Shown here in pieces: positions 50,519 to 59,562 of a DNA stretch of 64,000 nucleotides (the first letter of the stretch is position 1; each line of letters opens with the position of its first letter). This DNA is from Bog-473 sp963770645 (GTDB lineage: Bacteria > Actinomycetota > Acidimicrobiia > Acidimicrobiales > RAAP-2). The position numbers were made by a program, and so were the translations under genes. The stretch spans positions 620,001 to 684,000 of the forward strand of contig CAVYQL010000003.1 of assembly GCA_963770645.1 (NCBI GenBank), in the 5' to 3' direction. The notes under the pieces are model-generated. The model saw only the letters and a program-made list of their open reading frames with translations. It was not told the origin of the DNA and ran no database searches.

Positions 50519-51560
50519 AGGTGCCCCCCTTTGCCCCCGATTATCGCATTTAGCGACCCAGGCGTGCGGGCGGCGAGCTCACGCTCATCCAAAAGGAGAT
50601 TTGGCCCGCTTCTGCCAGCTGATCCGATTCGCCATAACCGGTCCTTCTCGCAAGGGCGACTGAGACCAGCGATTTCCTGGGGTCGGATCAGTGATACCGC
50701 TTTTCTACCTCCGCGAGGACCACACGGAGACGAGCGGTTAATGATGGCCAGAACGGTGGGGCGCAACGCCAACCATCTTGCTTGACATAATTTCAACTAA
50801 GCGAATCACTCTCGCCAACGGATCCATGCATTAGTGGCTGACTCCACCGGTGCTCGTCTCACACGGATCACATGAGAGACCGTGTACCGCCCAAGCCGGC
50901 GCTTCGTCGCCAGGCTGGCGCATGGAGCTCCGCTCGCCCCAGCGGAATTCGCTCCTCCGCCTTGCCGAGCTAGTCCCAGAGTGGACCCCTCGAGAGCTCA
51001 CAACCTCGAAACCGGACGGATGGGTGATCAAAGACATAGCGAACGCTCGCCTCGGAACACTTCGTCAGCCCAGGCCGGCCAGCGCCGCCTGCCACAGGCA
51101 CCTGATCCCCGGTGACAGGTCCGATGGCGTCTCGGGGGGCGGAGAAGAGACGTCGTACCTTCAAGAGAATCTGGGGGAGGCGATGTACGCCTCACGCTGT
51201 AGCGGGCGGCGCAGGCCGTCCTCGACGAACCCCTCGATGTTGAAGGTAAGCGAATCAGTTGTACCACTTGCCGGCAACAACGAACTGACTTTTCTGCGCA
51301 GATGCCGCGCTTGGACTCCGGGCCGGTCGAGCCTCCGTGCGCTGCGGTCTCTTCGGAGGTAGTTCCACGACGCGCTCTCACGGCGCAGGCATCCGCCGCC
51401 AATAGCTCGCTCGAGGTCGAGATTCTGAGTCGCCCTTGAACAACTTCTAAATGGAGCGCGTGCGCGAGAGCAACAGGCGAAATGGCTTCAGCGCAGGCGA
51501 CAACCTGACGATGGGATAAGAGCAGACGTTCTGTGACCGACATCTTGAAGGGCTGTGCCC
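50519..51560. other. Long region without a convincing gene
   Basis: About 1 kb. Apart from the small-gene remnant at 51130-51265 I see no supported gene. A TTGACA at 50782-50787 is a possible -35 element, but its -10 partner is weak. The A+T content is a little higher than in the neighbouring genes, and the sequence may be decayed coding DNA. Confidence 0.5.
51130..51265 (-). pseudogene. Broken, diverged copy of the 43067-43228 small gene
   Basis: The minus strand aligns base for base with the 43067 gene: ACCTTCAACATCGAGGGG here and ACCTTCAACACCGAGGGT there, continuing through GAGGACGG and down to GAAGGTACGACGTC versus GAAGGTATGGCGTT. One extra base near GTCGAGG breaks the frame (TFNIEGFVEDGLRRPL in one frame, PPDSLEGTTSLL in another), and no start codon is kept. 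Confidence 0.5.
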
Positions 51561-53355
51561 ATGGGGGTGCAATCCGAGCCAAGGGCTTGCCTGACCAATC
51601 GCGTGCCCGGACTGGATGCAGCCCGACCAATCTTGGATGCGTTGGCCCAGCCGGTCGTCGTCACCGACCTAAAATCAACGATTCTCTACTGGAATCAGGC
51701 CGCGACTGACCTCTATGGCTTCTGCGCAAGCGAAGCCATAGGGCAGCCCATTCACAGACTGCTCGGAACCTCGCCAGATCCGAATGCTCTTGAGTCAGCC
51801 GAAGCGCTCATACGTCGCGGCCATGCGTGGACCGGGCAGCTCGATGGGCGCTCTCGCTCTGGAAAAGCACTCACCTCGCTGCTGACGCTCACGCCGCTTG
51901 GCCGGGAAGACGGTAGGCCGATGGCTTTGATTGGGACTGCGGTGGATGTGACGGCCGCCGCAGCCGATCACCGCCGGCTGATCCAGGCGCTGGCTCTCGT
52001 CGAGGAGAAATCCGGCGAGCTCCGTCATCGGGCGCTTCACGACGTCCTTACCGATCTACCAAACAGAGCCCTGATCCTGGACCGGGCCGAGCAGATGCTG
52101 ACACGGGCGCGACGTCAACACATCCCAGTGACGGCCCTGCTCTTGGACCTGGACCATTTCAAGGACATCAACGACAGCCTGGGCCGCGCTGCGGGGGACC
52201 AGCTCCTCAAATTTGTCGCCAGCGCGTCTCAGGCGCGCGCTGCGTCCCTTCGACACGCTCGGACGCCTGAGCGGTGATGAGTTCATCGTTTTAGCAGAGG
52301 GCGCTTCCTTGGATGCGGGCCCGACGCTCATCGCCGAGCGCCTCCTGAGTGTTCTCCGTGAACCCTTTATCCTCTGCTCGAGGGAGGGGATTTCGGCGCC
52401 TTTATCAGTAACCGCCAGTATTGGCATCGCTATAGGTGACCGATCACAATCCGAAGACCTGATCCGTAATGCCGACTTCGCGTTGTCTCAGGCGAAGGCG
52501 GGCGGCCGAAACGGTTACGAGATGTTCGCTTCCGAGATGCGGAACTCGCTCGAGGACCGTCTTGTTCTCGAGGCAGATCTGAAAGGGGCTCTTGAGGCCG
52601 GTCAGTTCTTCCTCGAGTACCAGCCCACGTTCCGCCTGGTCGACCTGACTACTGTCGGCATCGAAGCACTCTTGCGTTGGGAACATCCGAGCCGAGGCGC
52701 GTTGGGCCCGCTCGAGTTCATATCCAGTCTCGAGGAAAGCGGGCTGATTTTGCCCGTCGGACGCTGGATCCTTTCAGAAGCTTGTCAGCAGTGCTCCCTG
52801 TGGCATGCCCGTGGATTCGCCCTCACAATCTCCGTCAACGTGTCGGCACGCCAATTGGAATCGGACTCATTCATCCGCGACGTGACTGATGCACTCACGG
52901 CGAGCGGGCTGCCACCGGACGCCCTGGTGGTCGAGATCACCGAGAGCATCCTCATGCGCGATGGGGAGACCACAATCGGACGACTCAACGCCATTAAGGC
53001 CCTCGGAGTCCGCATCGCGATCGACGATTTCGGCACTGGCTATTCCTCCTTGGCCTACCTCCGGCAATTTCCCGTGGACATCCTCAAGATCGATCAATCC
53101 TTCATCAACGCGACGGGCGACAGCGACGGTGGTGATGCGCTGCTGCACACGCTCGTTCAACTGGGCAAAGAGCTGGGTCTTGAAACTGTCGCCGAAGGTA
53201 TCGACACCGAGGATCAGCTCCACCGTCTACAACGCCAGTACTGCGATATTGGCCAGGGATTTCTCATTGCCAGACCGATGAGTGCGGACGCAATCAGGGA
53301 CTTTGTCCATTCTGGCCGCCCCGGGAGTGCCGTCATCGCAACTCGGACCCACTGA
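51561..53355 (+). CDS. PAS-GGDEF-EAL dual-domain cyclic-di-GMP protein (one frameshift)
   Basis: ~598 residues when joined. PAS domain (VVVTDLKSTILYWNQAATDL, GRSRSGKALTSLLTLTPLGR), then GGDEF domain (VLTDLPNRALILDRAEQML, LDLDHFKDINDSLGRAAGD, LGRLSGDEFIVL) and EAL domain (GIEALLRWEHPSRGALGP, VVEITESILMRDGETTIG, AIDDFGTGYSSLAYLRQFPV, VDILKIDQSFINAT, LETVAEGIDTEDQ). The GGDEF motif is SGDEF; the EAL motif and its metal residues are intact, so hydrolysis of cyclic di-GMP is the likelier activity. Near 52220, a CG-repeat indel (two bases short or one extra) breaks the frame. ATG 51561 is assumed. Confidence 0.82.
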
Positions 53356-53482
53356 CGTAGACGATGGCCGCAAGCAATTGAGGGGGGGCCTTCATGGCCC
53401 GACAAGGCAGGACCCACAACAAGGAGTACGGAGCCAGGGACCTATGTGACACTGCGCCGGAGACCAACCACACGGTCCCCGC

Positions 53483-55411
53483 GTGACGATCTCCGGACCG
53501 ACTGCTCGTGGCCGGGGTATCGGTTCACTGAGCTTCCGCTCCTGGCTGGTGGTGGTACTGGTATTCCCGATCGCGGTAAGCCTGGGGTTCGGCTACTCCG
53601 CGATCCATACCCTCTTTACGAGCCGCAACCAGGCCGTGGCAGCCCGCCAATCTTCTCTCATGCTCGACACGTACCTTCGGGCAGAGGATGCCGTCCTCGA
53701 CGAAGAGGTACCCACGTCGGCGATCGCCTATGCCAAGACGTACGGAGTCCCCATTTCCCAGCTCGACGCACTTTTGCGCATCGACTTCGTCAGCGAACTT
53801 TCCAGCACCCGAAAGGAGGTTGATCGGCAGAGCGTCCTAAGTGGTAACCGCTCCTTGGCTCCCTATTTCGCCAAACTCCTGACGCTTCGTCACGGTCTCG
53901 ACACAGGCGCGGTTCCCTATTCCGATGTACAGAGCGTCTTCACCCAGCTCAATAGCCACATCCAGACTCTGGCTCAGAATGTGGTCAACCAGATATCCGC
54001 CGAGGCCGAGGCCTCGTCGTCGTTGGCAACAAAGCAGAGCCTCCGAGCATTCAGCGCGACCTTCGCGGCCTTCACTTCAGGAAACCAGCAATCGTCGCTC
54101 CTGCCGTCCCTGCTCCTTCAGTCGACGGAACCCGCGCAGGTTCGCCAACTCATAGAGGCCACCGAGGAATACGACGCGTCTGTCCAGGGTTTCCCTGGAC
54201 AACTTGGCCCACTGGCGAGAAAGGCCTGGAAGGAGACAGCGGCCGACCCCCTCACGTCGACGTACGACAATTCCGTCGAGTTGGCCATCGCAACAGGCCT
54301 GCGCGACGGGCCGGCACCGTACGCGGCGAACCTGGCGAAGTCGGGCGCGGTTTTCCGTGCGAACCTGACGATGGTTCGCTCGCGGACAAACCTCGCGCTT
54401 GATGCATCGAGCGATCTACGACACACGACGATGCTCCAAGAGCACTCGGCGTCTCTGGCGCTCTACGCGGACTTGGGGTGGCTCATCCTGGTCCTGGCCC
54501 TCGCGTTTCTGTGCATCCTTGTCCTCAACCGGTCAGTTGGACGTCCCCTGGCGAGAATTGTCGTGGCGTCCCGCTCCGTCCAAGCCGGAGATTTCGATGT
54601 TGCGCCTCTTGAGGTGAGCGGTCCGAAGGAACTCTCGCAAGCAACGCTGGCGTTCAACGACATGTCCTCCACCCTCTGTGCAGTGCAGGCGCATGCCGTT
54701 GCCCTGAGCGAAACCAATTTGGACGATCCAATTCTGCGTGCGCAACTGCCAGGCGAGACCGGTCGAGCTTTGCAGGAGACGCTTACCACGCTGTCTGAAT
54801 CGGTTCATGAGAATCAAGTACAACGAGCACTCCTCGCCGAGCGAGCCACACATGATTCGTTGACCGGACTGCTGAACCGCGGTGCCGTGCTCGAGTTCTT
54901 AGAGCGTGACCTCGCCAGCGTGCACCGTGACGGAAGCTCCCTCGGCATCCTGTTCATCGATTTGGACGGGCTGAAACAGATAAACGACACCCATGGCCAC
55001 GAAGCTGGGGACGCTGCACTGGTGGCAATCGCCCGTGCGATCGAAGCAACCACACGAAAATCAGATGTCGTCGCGCGACTCGGTGGCGATGAGTTCATCG
55101 TGAGTCGGCTCGGTCCGCTCAATCCGGACGGCCTCACGCGACTCGCCGACCGAATCGTGAAGAAGGTCTCCGGCCAGATCGCGACGATCGGTGACACCAG
55201 CATCGTTGTCGGCTGCAGCATCGGAATTACGATTTCCAAGCCATCAGACGTGGAGATCGACTCCATCATCCACCGAGCCGACGTGGCGCTCTACTGGGCC
55301 AAGATGCACGGTCGCGGTCAGGCTGTTTGGTCCGACTCTGACCTCGACGACCATAGGGTCTCGCCGCCGCACCCGGACCTTTCGCCGGGCAGCGCGTCTC
55401 TTGCTGTCTAA
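53483..55411 (+). CDS. Membrane diguanylate cyclase, sensor-HAMP-GGDEF
   Basis: 642 residues. Helix 1 (FRSWLVVVLVFPIAVSLGFG), an outer helical sensor of ~280 residues similar to NIT (nitrate/nitrite-sensing) domains (SSLMLDTYLRAEDAVLDEEV), helix 2 (LGWLILVLALAFLCILVLN), HAMP (SVGRPLARIVVASRSVQAGD) and GGDEF (DSLTGLLNRGAVLEFLERDL, LFIDLDGLKQINDTHGHEA, VVARLGGDEFIVSRLGP). The catalytic motif is canonical, so it should make cyclic di-GMP. GTG start. With the upstream PAS-GGDEF-EAL gene in the same direction it forms a make-and-break pair. Confidence 0.85.
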   Translation: MTISGPTARGRGIGSLSFRSWLVVVLVFPIAVSLGFGYSAIHTLFTSRNQAVAARQSSLMLDTYLRAEDAVLDEEVPTSAIAYAKTYGVPISQLDALLRIDFVSELSSTRKEVDRQSVLSGNRSLAPYFAKLLTLRHGLDTGAVPYSDVQSVFTQLNSHIQTLAQNVVNQISAEAEASSSLATKQSLRAFSATFAAFTSGNQQSSLLPSLLLQSTEPAQVRQLIEATEEYDASVQGFPGQLGPLARKAWKETAADPLTSTYDNSVELAIATGLRDGPAPYAANLAKSGAVFRANLTMVRSRTNLALDASSDLRHTTMLQEHSASLALYADLGWLILVLALAFLCILVLNRSVGRPLARIVVASRSVQAGDFDVAPLEVSGPKELSQATLAFNDMSSTLCAVQAHAVALSETNLDDPILRAQLPGETGRALQETLTTLSESVHENQVQRALLAERATHDSLTGLLNRGAVLEFLERDLASVHRDGSSLGILFIDLDGLKQINDTHGHEAGDAALVAIARAIEATTRKSDVVARLGGDEFIVSRLGPLNPDGLTRLADRIVKKVSGQIATIGDTSIVVGCSIGITISKPSDVEIDSIIHRADVALYWAKMHGRGQAVWSDSDLDDHRVSPPHPDLSPGSASLAV

Positions 55412-55483
55412 GCTGTCCACCGCGTGTTGAGGATGTAGCCACCTCCAGAAGTGAACGCTCGCTGGCCCCTCAGGCCGTCCTGA

Positions 55484-56719
55484 TCATCCGGTCGCGCCGG
55501 TCTTGACCGCACCGGCTGATTCCAGCTTGGCGATTTCAGACTCGTCGTATCCCAGGCCTTCAAGTACCTCCCGAGTGTGCTCGCCCAGGCGTGGCGCTCT
55601 GAAGCGCGGTTTGGCCGGTCGTGCTTCGAAGTCGGCAGGTGTGGCGAGCATCATGAGGGTCCCCTGCTCGTCGGGCACCTCCACCAGGCCACCTGCGGCT
55701 AGGAATTGCTCATCGGAGAGAAGGTCCTCGACGGTCTGGACCGGCGACCAGAAGAAGTCCGGGTCTGCGTCAAAGACCTGTGTCCACTCCGAGAGCGGTC
55801 GAGTAGAAAAGATATCGTCAAGGAGGCGAACCAGCTCAGCTCCGTTCTTGAATCGCGCCGCAGGTGTCTCGAAGCGGCCATCAGTCAGCCATTCCGGGTG
55901 GCCAACGGCCCGGGCCAGGGGTGGCCAATGTCGTTCCCCCTCGAGTCCGACGATCCAGAAACGCCTCCCGTCGCCGGCGGTGTAGTTATTGACGGTGGGC
56001 ACTTTCATGGTCGATCGGCTTCCCAGCCGGATCGGCGTTCCCCACATCAGAGCGACGTTCACGTCGAATCCGATGACGTAGGCACCTTGACGAAGGAGCG
56101 ACGCCGAAACAAGATCACCTTCGCCCGTTCGCTCGCGGGCGACGAGTGCGGCGCAGATCATGGCCGCACCCGTCATCGCGACCGAGTGGTCGCCCATACC
56201 GCCGCGTTGGAAGGGAAGGTCGGCACCGGGAGGGGTGAGAGAGGCGGCCACGCCGGACCGAGCCCAAAAAGCCCCAATGTCATAAGCGGGCCGGTCCGCT
56301 TCGGGACCGGTCAGACCGTACCCACTGATGATGGCGTAAACGAGTCCTGGGTTGCGATCCCTTACAGAAGCGGGGCCGAGATCGACTCGCTCCAGAGCCG
56401 ACAGGCGAATGTTGGTGACGAAGACGTCGGCCTCATCGATCAGGGCGTTGGCAACTCGGCGGCCCTCCGCCGAGGAGAGATCGATGACGATGCTTCGCTT
56501 CGAGCGATTGTCGAGCTCGAAGACGGGGTTGCTGTCGAGGTCTCCCCCAAGCATTTCTCCGAAACCGCGGGCGGGGTCCCCACTCGGAGGTTCGACTTTG
56601 ACGACGTCGGCTCCCCAGTCGCTCAAAATGCCTCCGACGGCAGGACCGGCGACCCATACTCCTAGCTCGACCACCTTCACACCACGGAGTGGTCCAGTCG
56701 CTTCGGCTCCAGTGTGCAC
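55484..56719 (-). CDS. CaiB/BaiF family CoA-transferase
   Basis: 411 residues, family III CoA-transferase that moves CoA between acyl groups. Seen: GVKVVELGVWVAGPAVGGIL, SDWGADVVKVEPPSGDPARG, FELDNRSKRSIVIDLSSAEG, and the catalytic Asp in RPAYDIGAFWARSGVAASL. HPEWLTDGRFETPAARFKN and FRAPRLGEHTREVLEGLGYD end the protein. Substrates range from carnitine and bile acids to aromatic and terpenoid acids; the nearby P450 and hydrolases hint at a hydrophobic substrate. GTG start with GGGGGAG upstream. Confidence 0.88.
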   Translation of the reverse strand: MHTGAEATGPLRGVKVVELGVWVAGPAVGGILSDWGADVVKVEPPSGDPARGFGEMLGGDLDSNPVFELDNRSKRSIVIDLSSAEGRRVANALIDEADVFVTNIRLSALERVDLGPASVRDRNPGLVYAIISGYGLTGPEADRPAYDIGAFWARSGVAASLTPPGADLPFQRGGMGDHSVAMTGAAMICAALVARERTGEGDLVSASLLRQGAYVIGFDVNVALMWGTPIRLGSRSTMKVPTVNNYTAGDGRRFWIVGLEGERHWPPLARAVGHPEWLTDGRFETPAARFKNGAELVRLLDDIFSTRPLSEWTQVFDADPDFFWSPVQTVEDLLSDEQFLAAGGLVEVPDEQGTLMMLATPADFEARPAKPRFRAPRLGEHTREVLEGLGYDESEIAKLESAGAVKTGATG

Positions 56720-57244
56720 CGCTCCCCCGTTTTACCCAATACGTCTCAGTACACGTCCCGTTCCAGAACGTTTTCTTTGAGTTTACGAGGGTTCAGCCAA
56801 GTGGCAAGGTGCCGCACATCCGCTGCAGCAAAGGAGGCGCGAATGGCCACCCACACCGCGCGTTCGGGGTTTTTTGGACCCCAGCGCGGCTCCGGTCGCA
56901 ACAATCGCGTCGGGTGACGCTGTGAGTTATCCGAATACACGGACGCATTGGGACAACGAAGCGGTGTACGGCATGATCTTTTCTGATCTCGAACCGCTCC
57001 GACATCGCCTGAGTGACGGACGATATGTGCCAGCGATTAGGCTTGCTGGATCTGATGATCGTTCGCTGCGATCTGTGCACCATTTTGATGATGCCAAGGC
57101 CTCTCCGGTGTCACGCGGACACCGCGCGCTGTTGTCGACCGCGTCCTGTTCCACTGCACAGTGTGATCTCCCCGCTGAGGCCACCTTTAGGCGCTTGGGG
57201 ATCTGGCTAGGACCTGTTTTGTTCGGGACGGCAGGCGAACACCC
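56720..57244. other. Intergenic region without a supported gene
   Basis: 525 bases between the CoA-transferase start and the end of the hydrolase gene, both on the minus strand. Open frames on either strand have no recognisable protein features, ribosome site or conserved motif. It probably contains the CoA-transferase promoter; no clear -35/-10 pair was found by eye. Confidence 0.5.
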
Positions 57245-58072
57245 TCAGCGAGCCTGAATGAACGCCAATAGATCGGGGTTGATCGTGTCGGCCTGGGTGG
57301 TCGGCATGCCGTGTGGAAATCCGGGGTACGACTTCAGCGTCCCGTTCTGCACGAGCTTCGCGGACAGCGGGCCGGAGTCGGCATAGGGGACGATCTGGTC
57401 GTCCTCTCCGTGCATCACCAAGACTGGGACGCTTATCTTCTTGAGGTCTTCGGTGAAGTCGGTCTGAGAGAAGGCGACGATGCCGTCGTACTGTGGCTTC
57501 GCTCCGCCCATCATCCCTTGCCGCCACCAGTTCTCGATAATCGCTTCGACTGGCTCGACCCCGGGCCGGTTGAAGCCGTAGAAGGGTCCCGACGGCAGGG
57601 CTCGGTAGAACACGGAGCGATTGGCGGCGAGCTGAGCCTGTAGATCGTCGAACACGCTCTTGGGGAGACCACCAGGGTTGGCGTCGGTCTTCACCATGAG
57701 CGGCGGTACCGAGCTGATGAGCACCGCCTTGGACACGCGGCTTTCGCCGTGACGTGAGATGTAGCGTGCAACCTCGCCCCCACCGGTTGAGTGGCCGATG
57801 TGCACGGCGTCGTGCAGATCGAGATGTTCGGTCACCGCGGCCAGATCGTCCGCGTAGTGGTCCATGTCGTGGCCTCCGCTGGTCTGCGAGGAGCGGCCAT
57901 GCCCGCGGCGGTCATGGGCAATCACGCGGTAGCCATGGTTCAAGAAGAACAGCATCTGGGTGTCCCAGTCGTCGGCCGAAAGAGGCCACCCGTGACTGAA
58001 GACGAGCGATTGGCCCGATCCCCAGTCTTTGAAGAAAATCTCCGTGCCGTCGGTGGTGGTGACCGTGCTCAT
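57245..58072 (-). CDS. Alpha/beta hydrolase, non-haem chloroperoxidase-like
   Basis: 275 residues. TTTDGTEIFFKDWGSGQSLV then FSHGWPLSADDWDTQM (oxyanion HGW), VIAHDRRGHGRSSQT, nucleophile elbow HIGHSTGGGEVARYISRHGE (GHSTGG), acid DDQIVPYADS and C-terminal GFPHGMPTTQADTIN (catalytic His). This is the cofactor-free haloperoxidase/esterase type. Natural substrates are usually esters or lactones; halogenation is a side activity. ATG 58072 follows a GAGAAAC region. Confidence 0.88.
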   Translation of the reverse strand: MSTVTTTDGTEIFFKDWGSGQSLVFSHGWPLSADDWDTQMLFFLNHGYRVIAHDRRGHGRSSQTSGGHDMDHYADDLAAVTEHLDLHDAVHIGHSTGGGEVARYISRHGESRVSKAVLISSVPPLMVKTDANPGGLPKSVFDDLQAQLAANRSVFYRALPSGPFYGFNRPGVEPVEAIIENWWRQGMMGGAKPQYDGIVAFSQTDFTEDLKKISVPVLVMHGEDDQIVPYADSGPLSAKLVQNGTLKSYPGFPHGMPTTQADTINPDLLAFIQAR

Positions 58073-58497
58073 CTTGGGTTTCTCCTTTTGCTGAAGTCGT
58101 GAACGGACTGCTGGAGCCATCGCGCCGAAAGAGTCCGGCGTCTGCGAGTCAGCAGCAGTTTCGAAGCAAAGCCAGCATGATGAAGGGTAGACGGGGGTAC
58201 CGGCTATGGGAAGCGCCTTTTCGCGCCTCAGATGACGTGGGAGATCGTCGGGCGCTTCCGCCCGGCAAATCGGAGGCAGCTGCGCTGACGGACCAACGGT
58301 GAACGTTCTTCGAGATGGTGCAGGTACGAGCGGGAACTACCGGAGCCCGAGGTTCCGCCCGAACACGATGCGTTCGCGCGCATCTGGGCTACCGGCGTCA
58401 TTCTCCGGCGTCCAGCGGTTTCAGTTGTCGACGGGCTGGTTCCGCGACGCGAACTGGGGTGCCGGAAACTGGGAAACCGGGGACCTCTTCGGAAGGA
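58073..58497. other. Intergenic region without a supported gene
   Basis: 425 bases between the hydrolase start and the oxidoreductase stop. Open frames here have no good start and no recognisable motif; one plus-strand stretch around 58320-58430 has mildly coding-like composition but could be chance in a GC-rich genome. Confidence 0.45.
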
Positions 58498-59562
58498 TTA
58501 CTTCGGAGCTCGACCGCTGTCTGGCGGCGGCCGCACCACTGTGCGGCCGGTCGTCTCGCGGCGCTCGAGCGCCTCGAGCCCGGCGGGAACGTCAGCGAAC
58601 TCGATCTGCTGACCGATCACCGATCGGATCGTTCCCGCCCGGGTGAGGTGCAATATGCGGCTCCAGATGTCAACTCCGCGAGCGGTCGACAGAAAGTTCA
58701 TGCCAAACGGTCGAGCCGGACGCGGCGAGTTGGCATATGCGAAGCAGATCCCCACAAGATCAAAGTTCCCGTAGATACTCGGCTGGATTGGCAGTGCGTG
58801 CTCCTCTGCTTCGATACCCGAGGCGAAGCCAATGATGAGGTGCCGTCCGTTGAACGCCATCGTCCGAAACGTCTCTGTCGTCACTTCCCCGCCCACGGTG
58901 TCAAACGCCACGTCGACGCCACGTCCATTGGTGACGTCATCGACAAAGGCGACAAAGTCGTCGCTGCGGTAGTTCACCCCGTAGTCGGCGCCTAACGACC
59001 GGCAAAACTCGACCTTCTCGTCGGTGCCCGCCGTGGCGATCACTGTCGCGCCGAACGCCTTGGCCAGCTGGACGGCGGCGGAGCCGACGCCACCGGCCGC
59101 GGCGTGGACAAGTACGACATCACCTCGGGCGACCCGTCCCCGGACGTACAGGGCGAGGTAGCTCAACTGGTACGGAAAGTACATCGCCACCCCCTCAGCC
59201 GAGCTCAGCCATGCGGGGAGCTGTTGGAGCATTGCTCCGTCAAGGAGCGCAGCGGACGCGTAGCCGCCCTGCACGCCCGTGGTGGCGCCGACGACTCGTC
59301 GGCCGAGCAACCCCTCACAACCAGGCCCGACCGCATCAACCGTTCCTGCGGCCGCCATACCAATTACGAATGGTGGTTCGAACTTCAGGAGCCCGTATCG
59401 ACCTCGGATGGTGTCGATGTCGTTGAAGTCCAAGCAGAACCCCTCCACGGCGATCCGCACCTGATTGGCGTCCGGTTCGGCGACATCAACGGTCTGGATC
59501 TCCAGCGCGTCGGTTGGCGCGGCCAGCCGGGTGACCATCCAGGCTGTTGCCATTGTCGTCAT
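58498..59562 (-). CDS. Quinone oxidoreductase-like medium-chain reductase (MDR)
   Basis: 354 residues. GroES-like N-terminal part (EIQTVDVAEPDANQVRIAVE, FEPPFVIGMAAAGTVDAVGP) and NADPH-binding Rossmann part (GDVVLVHAAAGGVGSAAVQL, AKAFGATVIATAGTDEKVEF, GVDVAFDTVGGEVTTETFRT) of the QOR/MDR superfamily, without zinc ligands. Such enzymes reduce enones or quinones with NADPH. Its ATG overlaps the P450 stop by four bases (ATGA), so it is co-translated with it, implying a coupled oxidation-reduction pathway. Confidence 0.87.
   Translation of the reverse strand: MTTMATAWMVTRLAAPTDALEIQTVDVAEPDANQVRIAVEGFCLDFNDIDTIRGRYGLLKFEPPFVIGMAAAGTVDAVGPGCEGLLGRRVVGATTGVQGGYASAALLDGAMLQQLPAWLSSAEGVAMYFPYQLSYLALYVRGRVARGDVVLVHAAAGGVGSAAVQLAKAFGATVIATAGTDEKVEFCRSLGADYGVNYRSDDFVAFVDDVTNGRGVDVAFDTVGGEVTTETFRTMAFNGRHLIIGFASGIEAEEHALPIQPSIYGNFDLVGICFAYANSPRPARPFGMNFLSTARGVDIWSRILHLTRAGTIRSVIGQQIEFADVPAGLEALERRETTGRTVVRPPPDSGRAPK

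Noticed and set aside
56874..57257. 127-codon plus-strand frame between the CoA-transferase and hydrolase genes
   Set aside because: No start signal, domain pattern or neighbour relation supports it.
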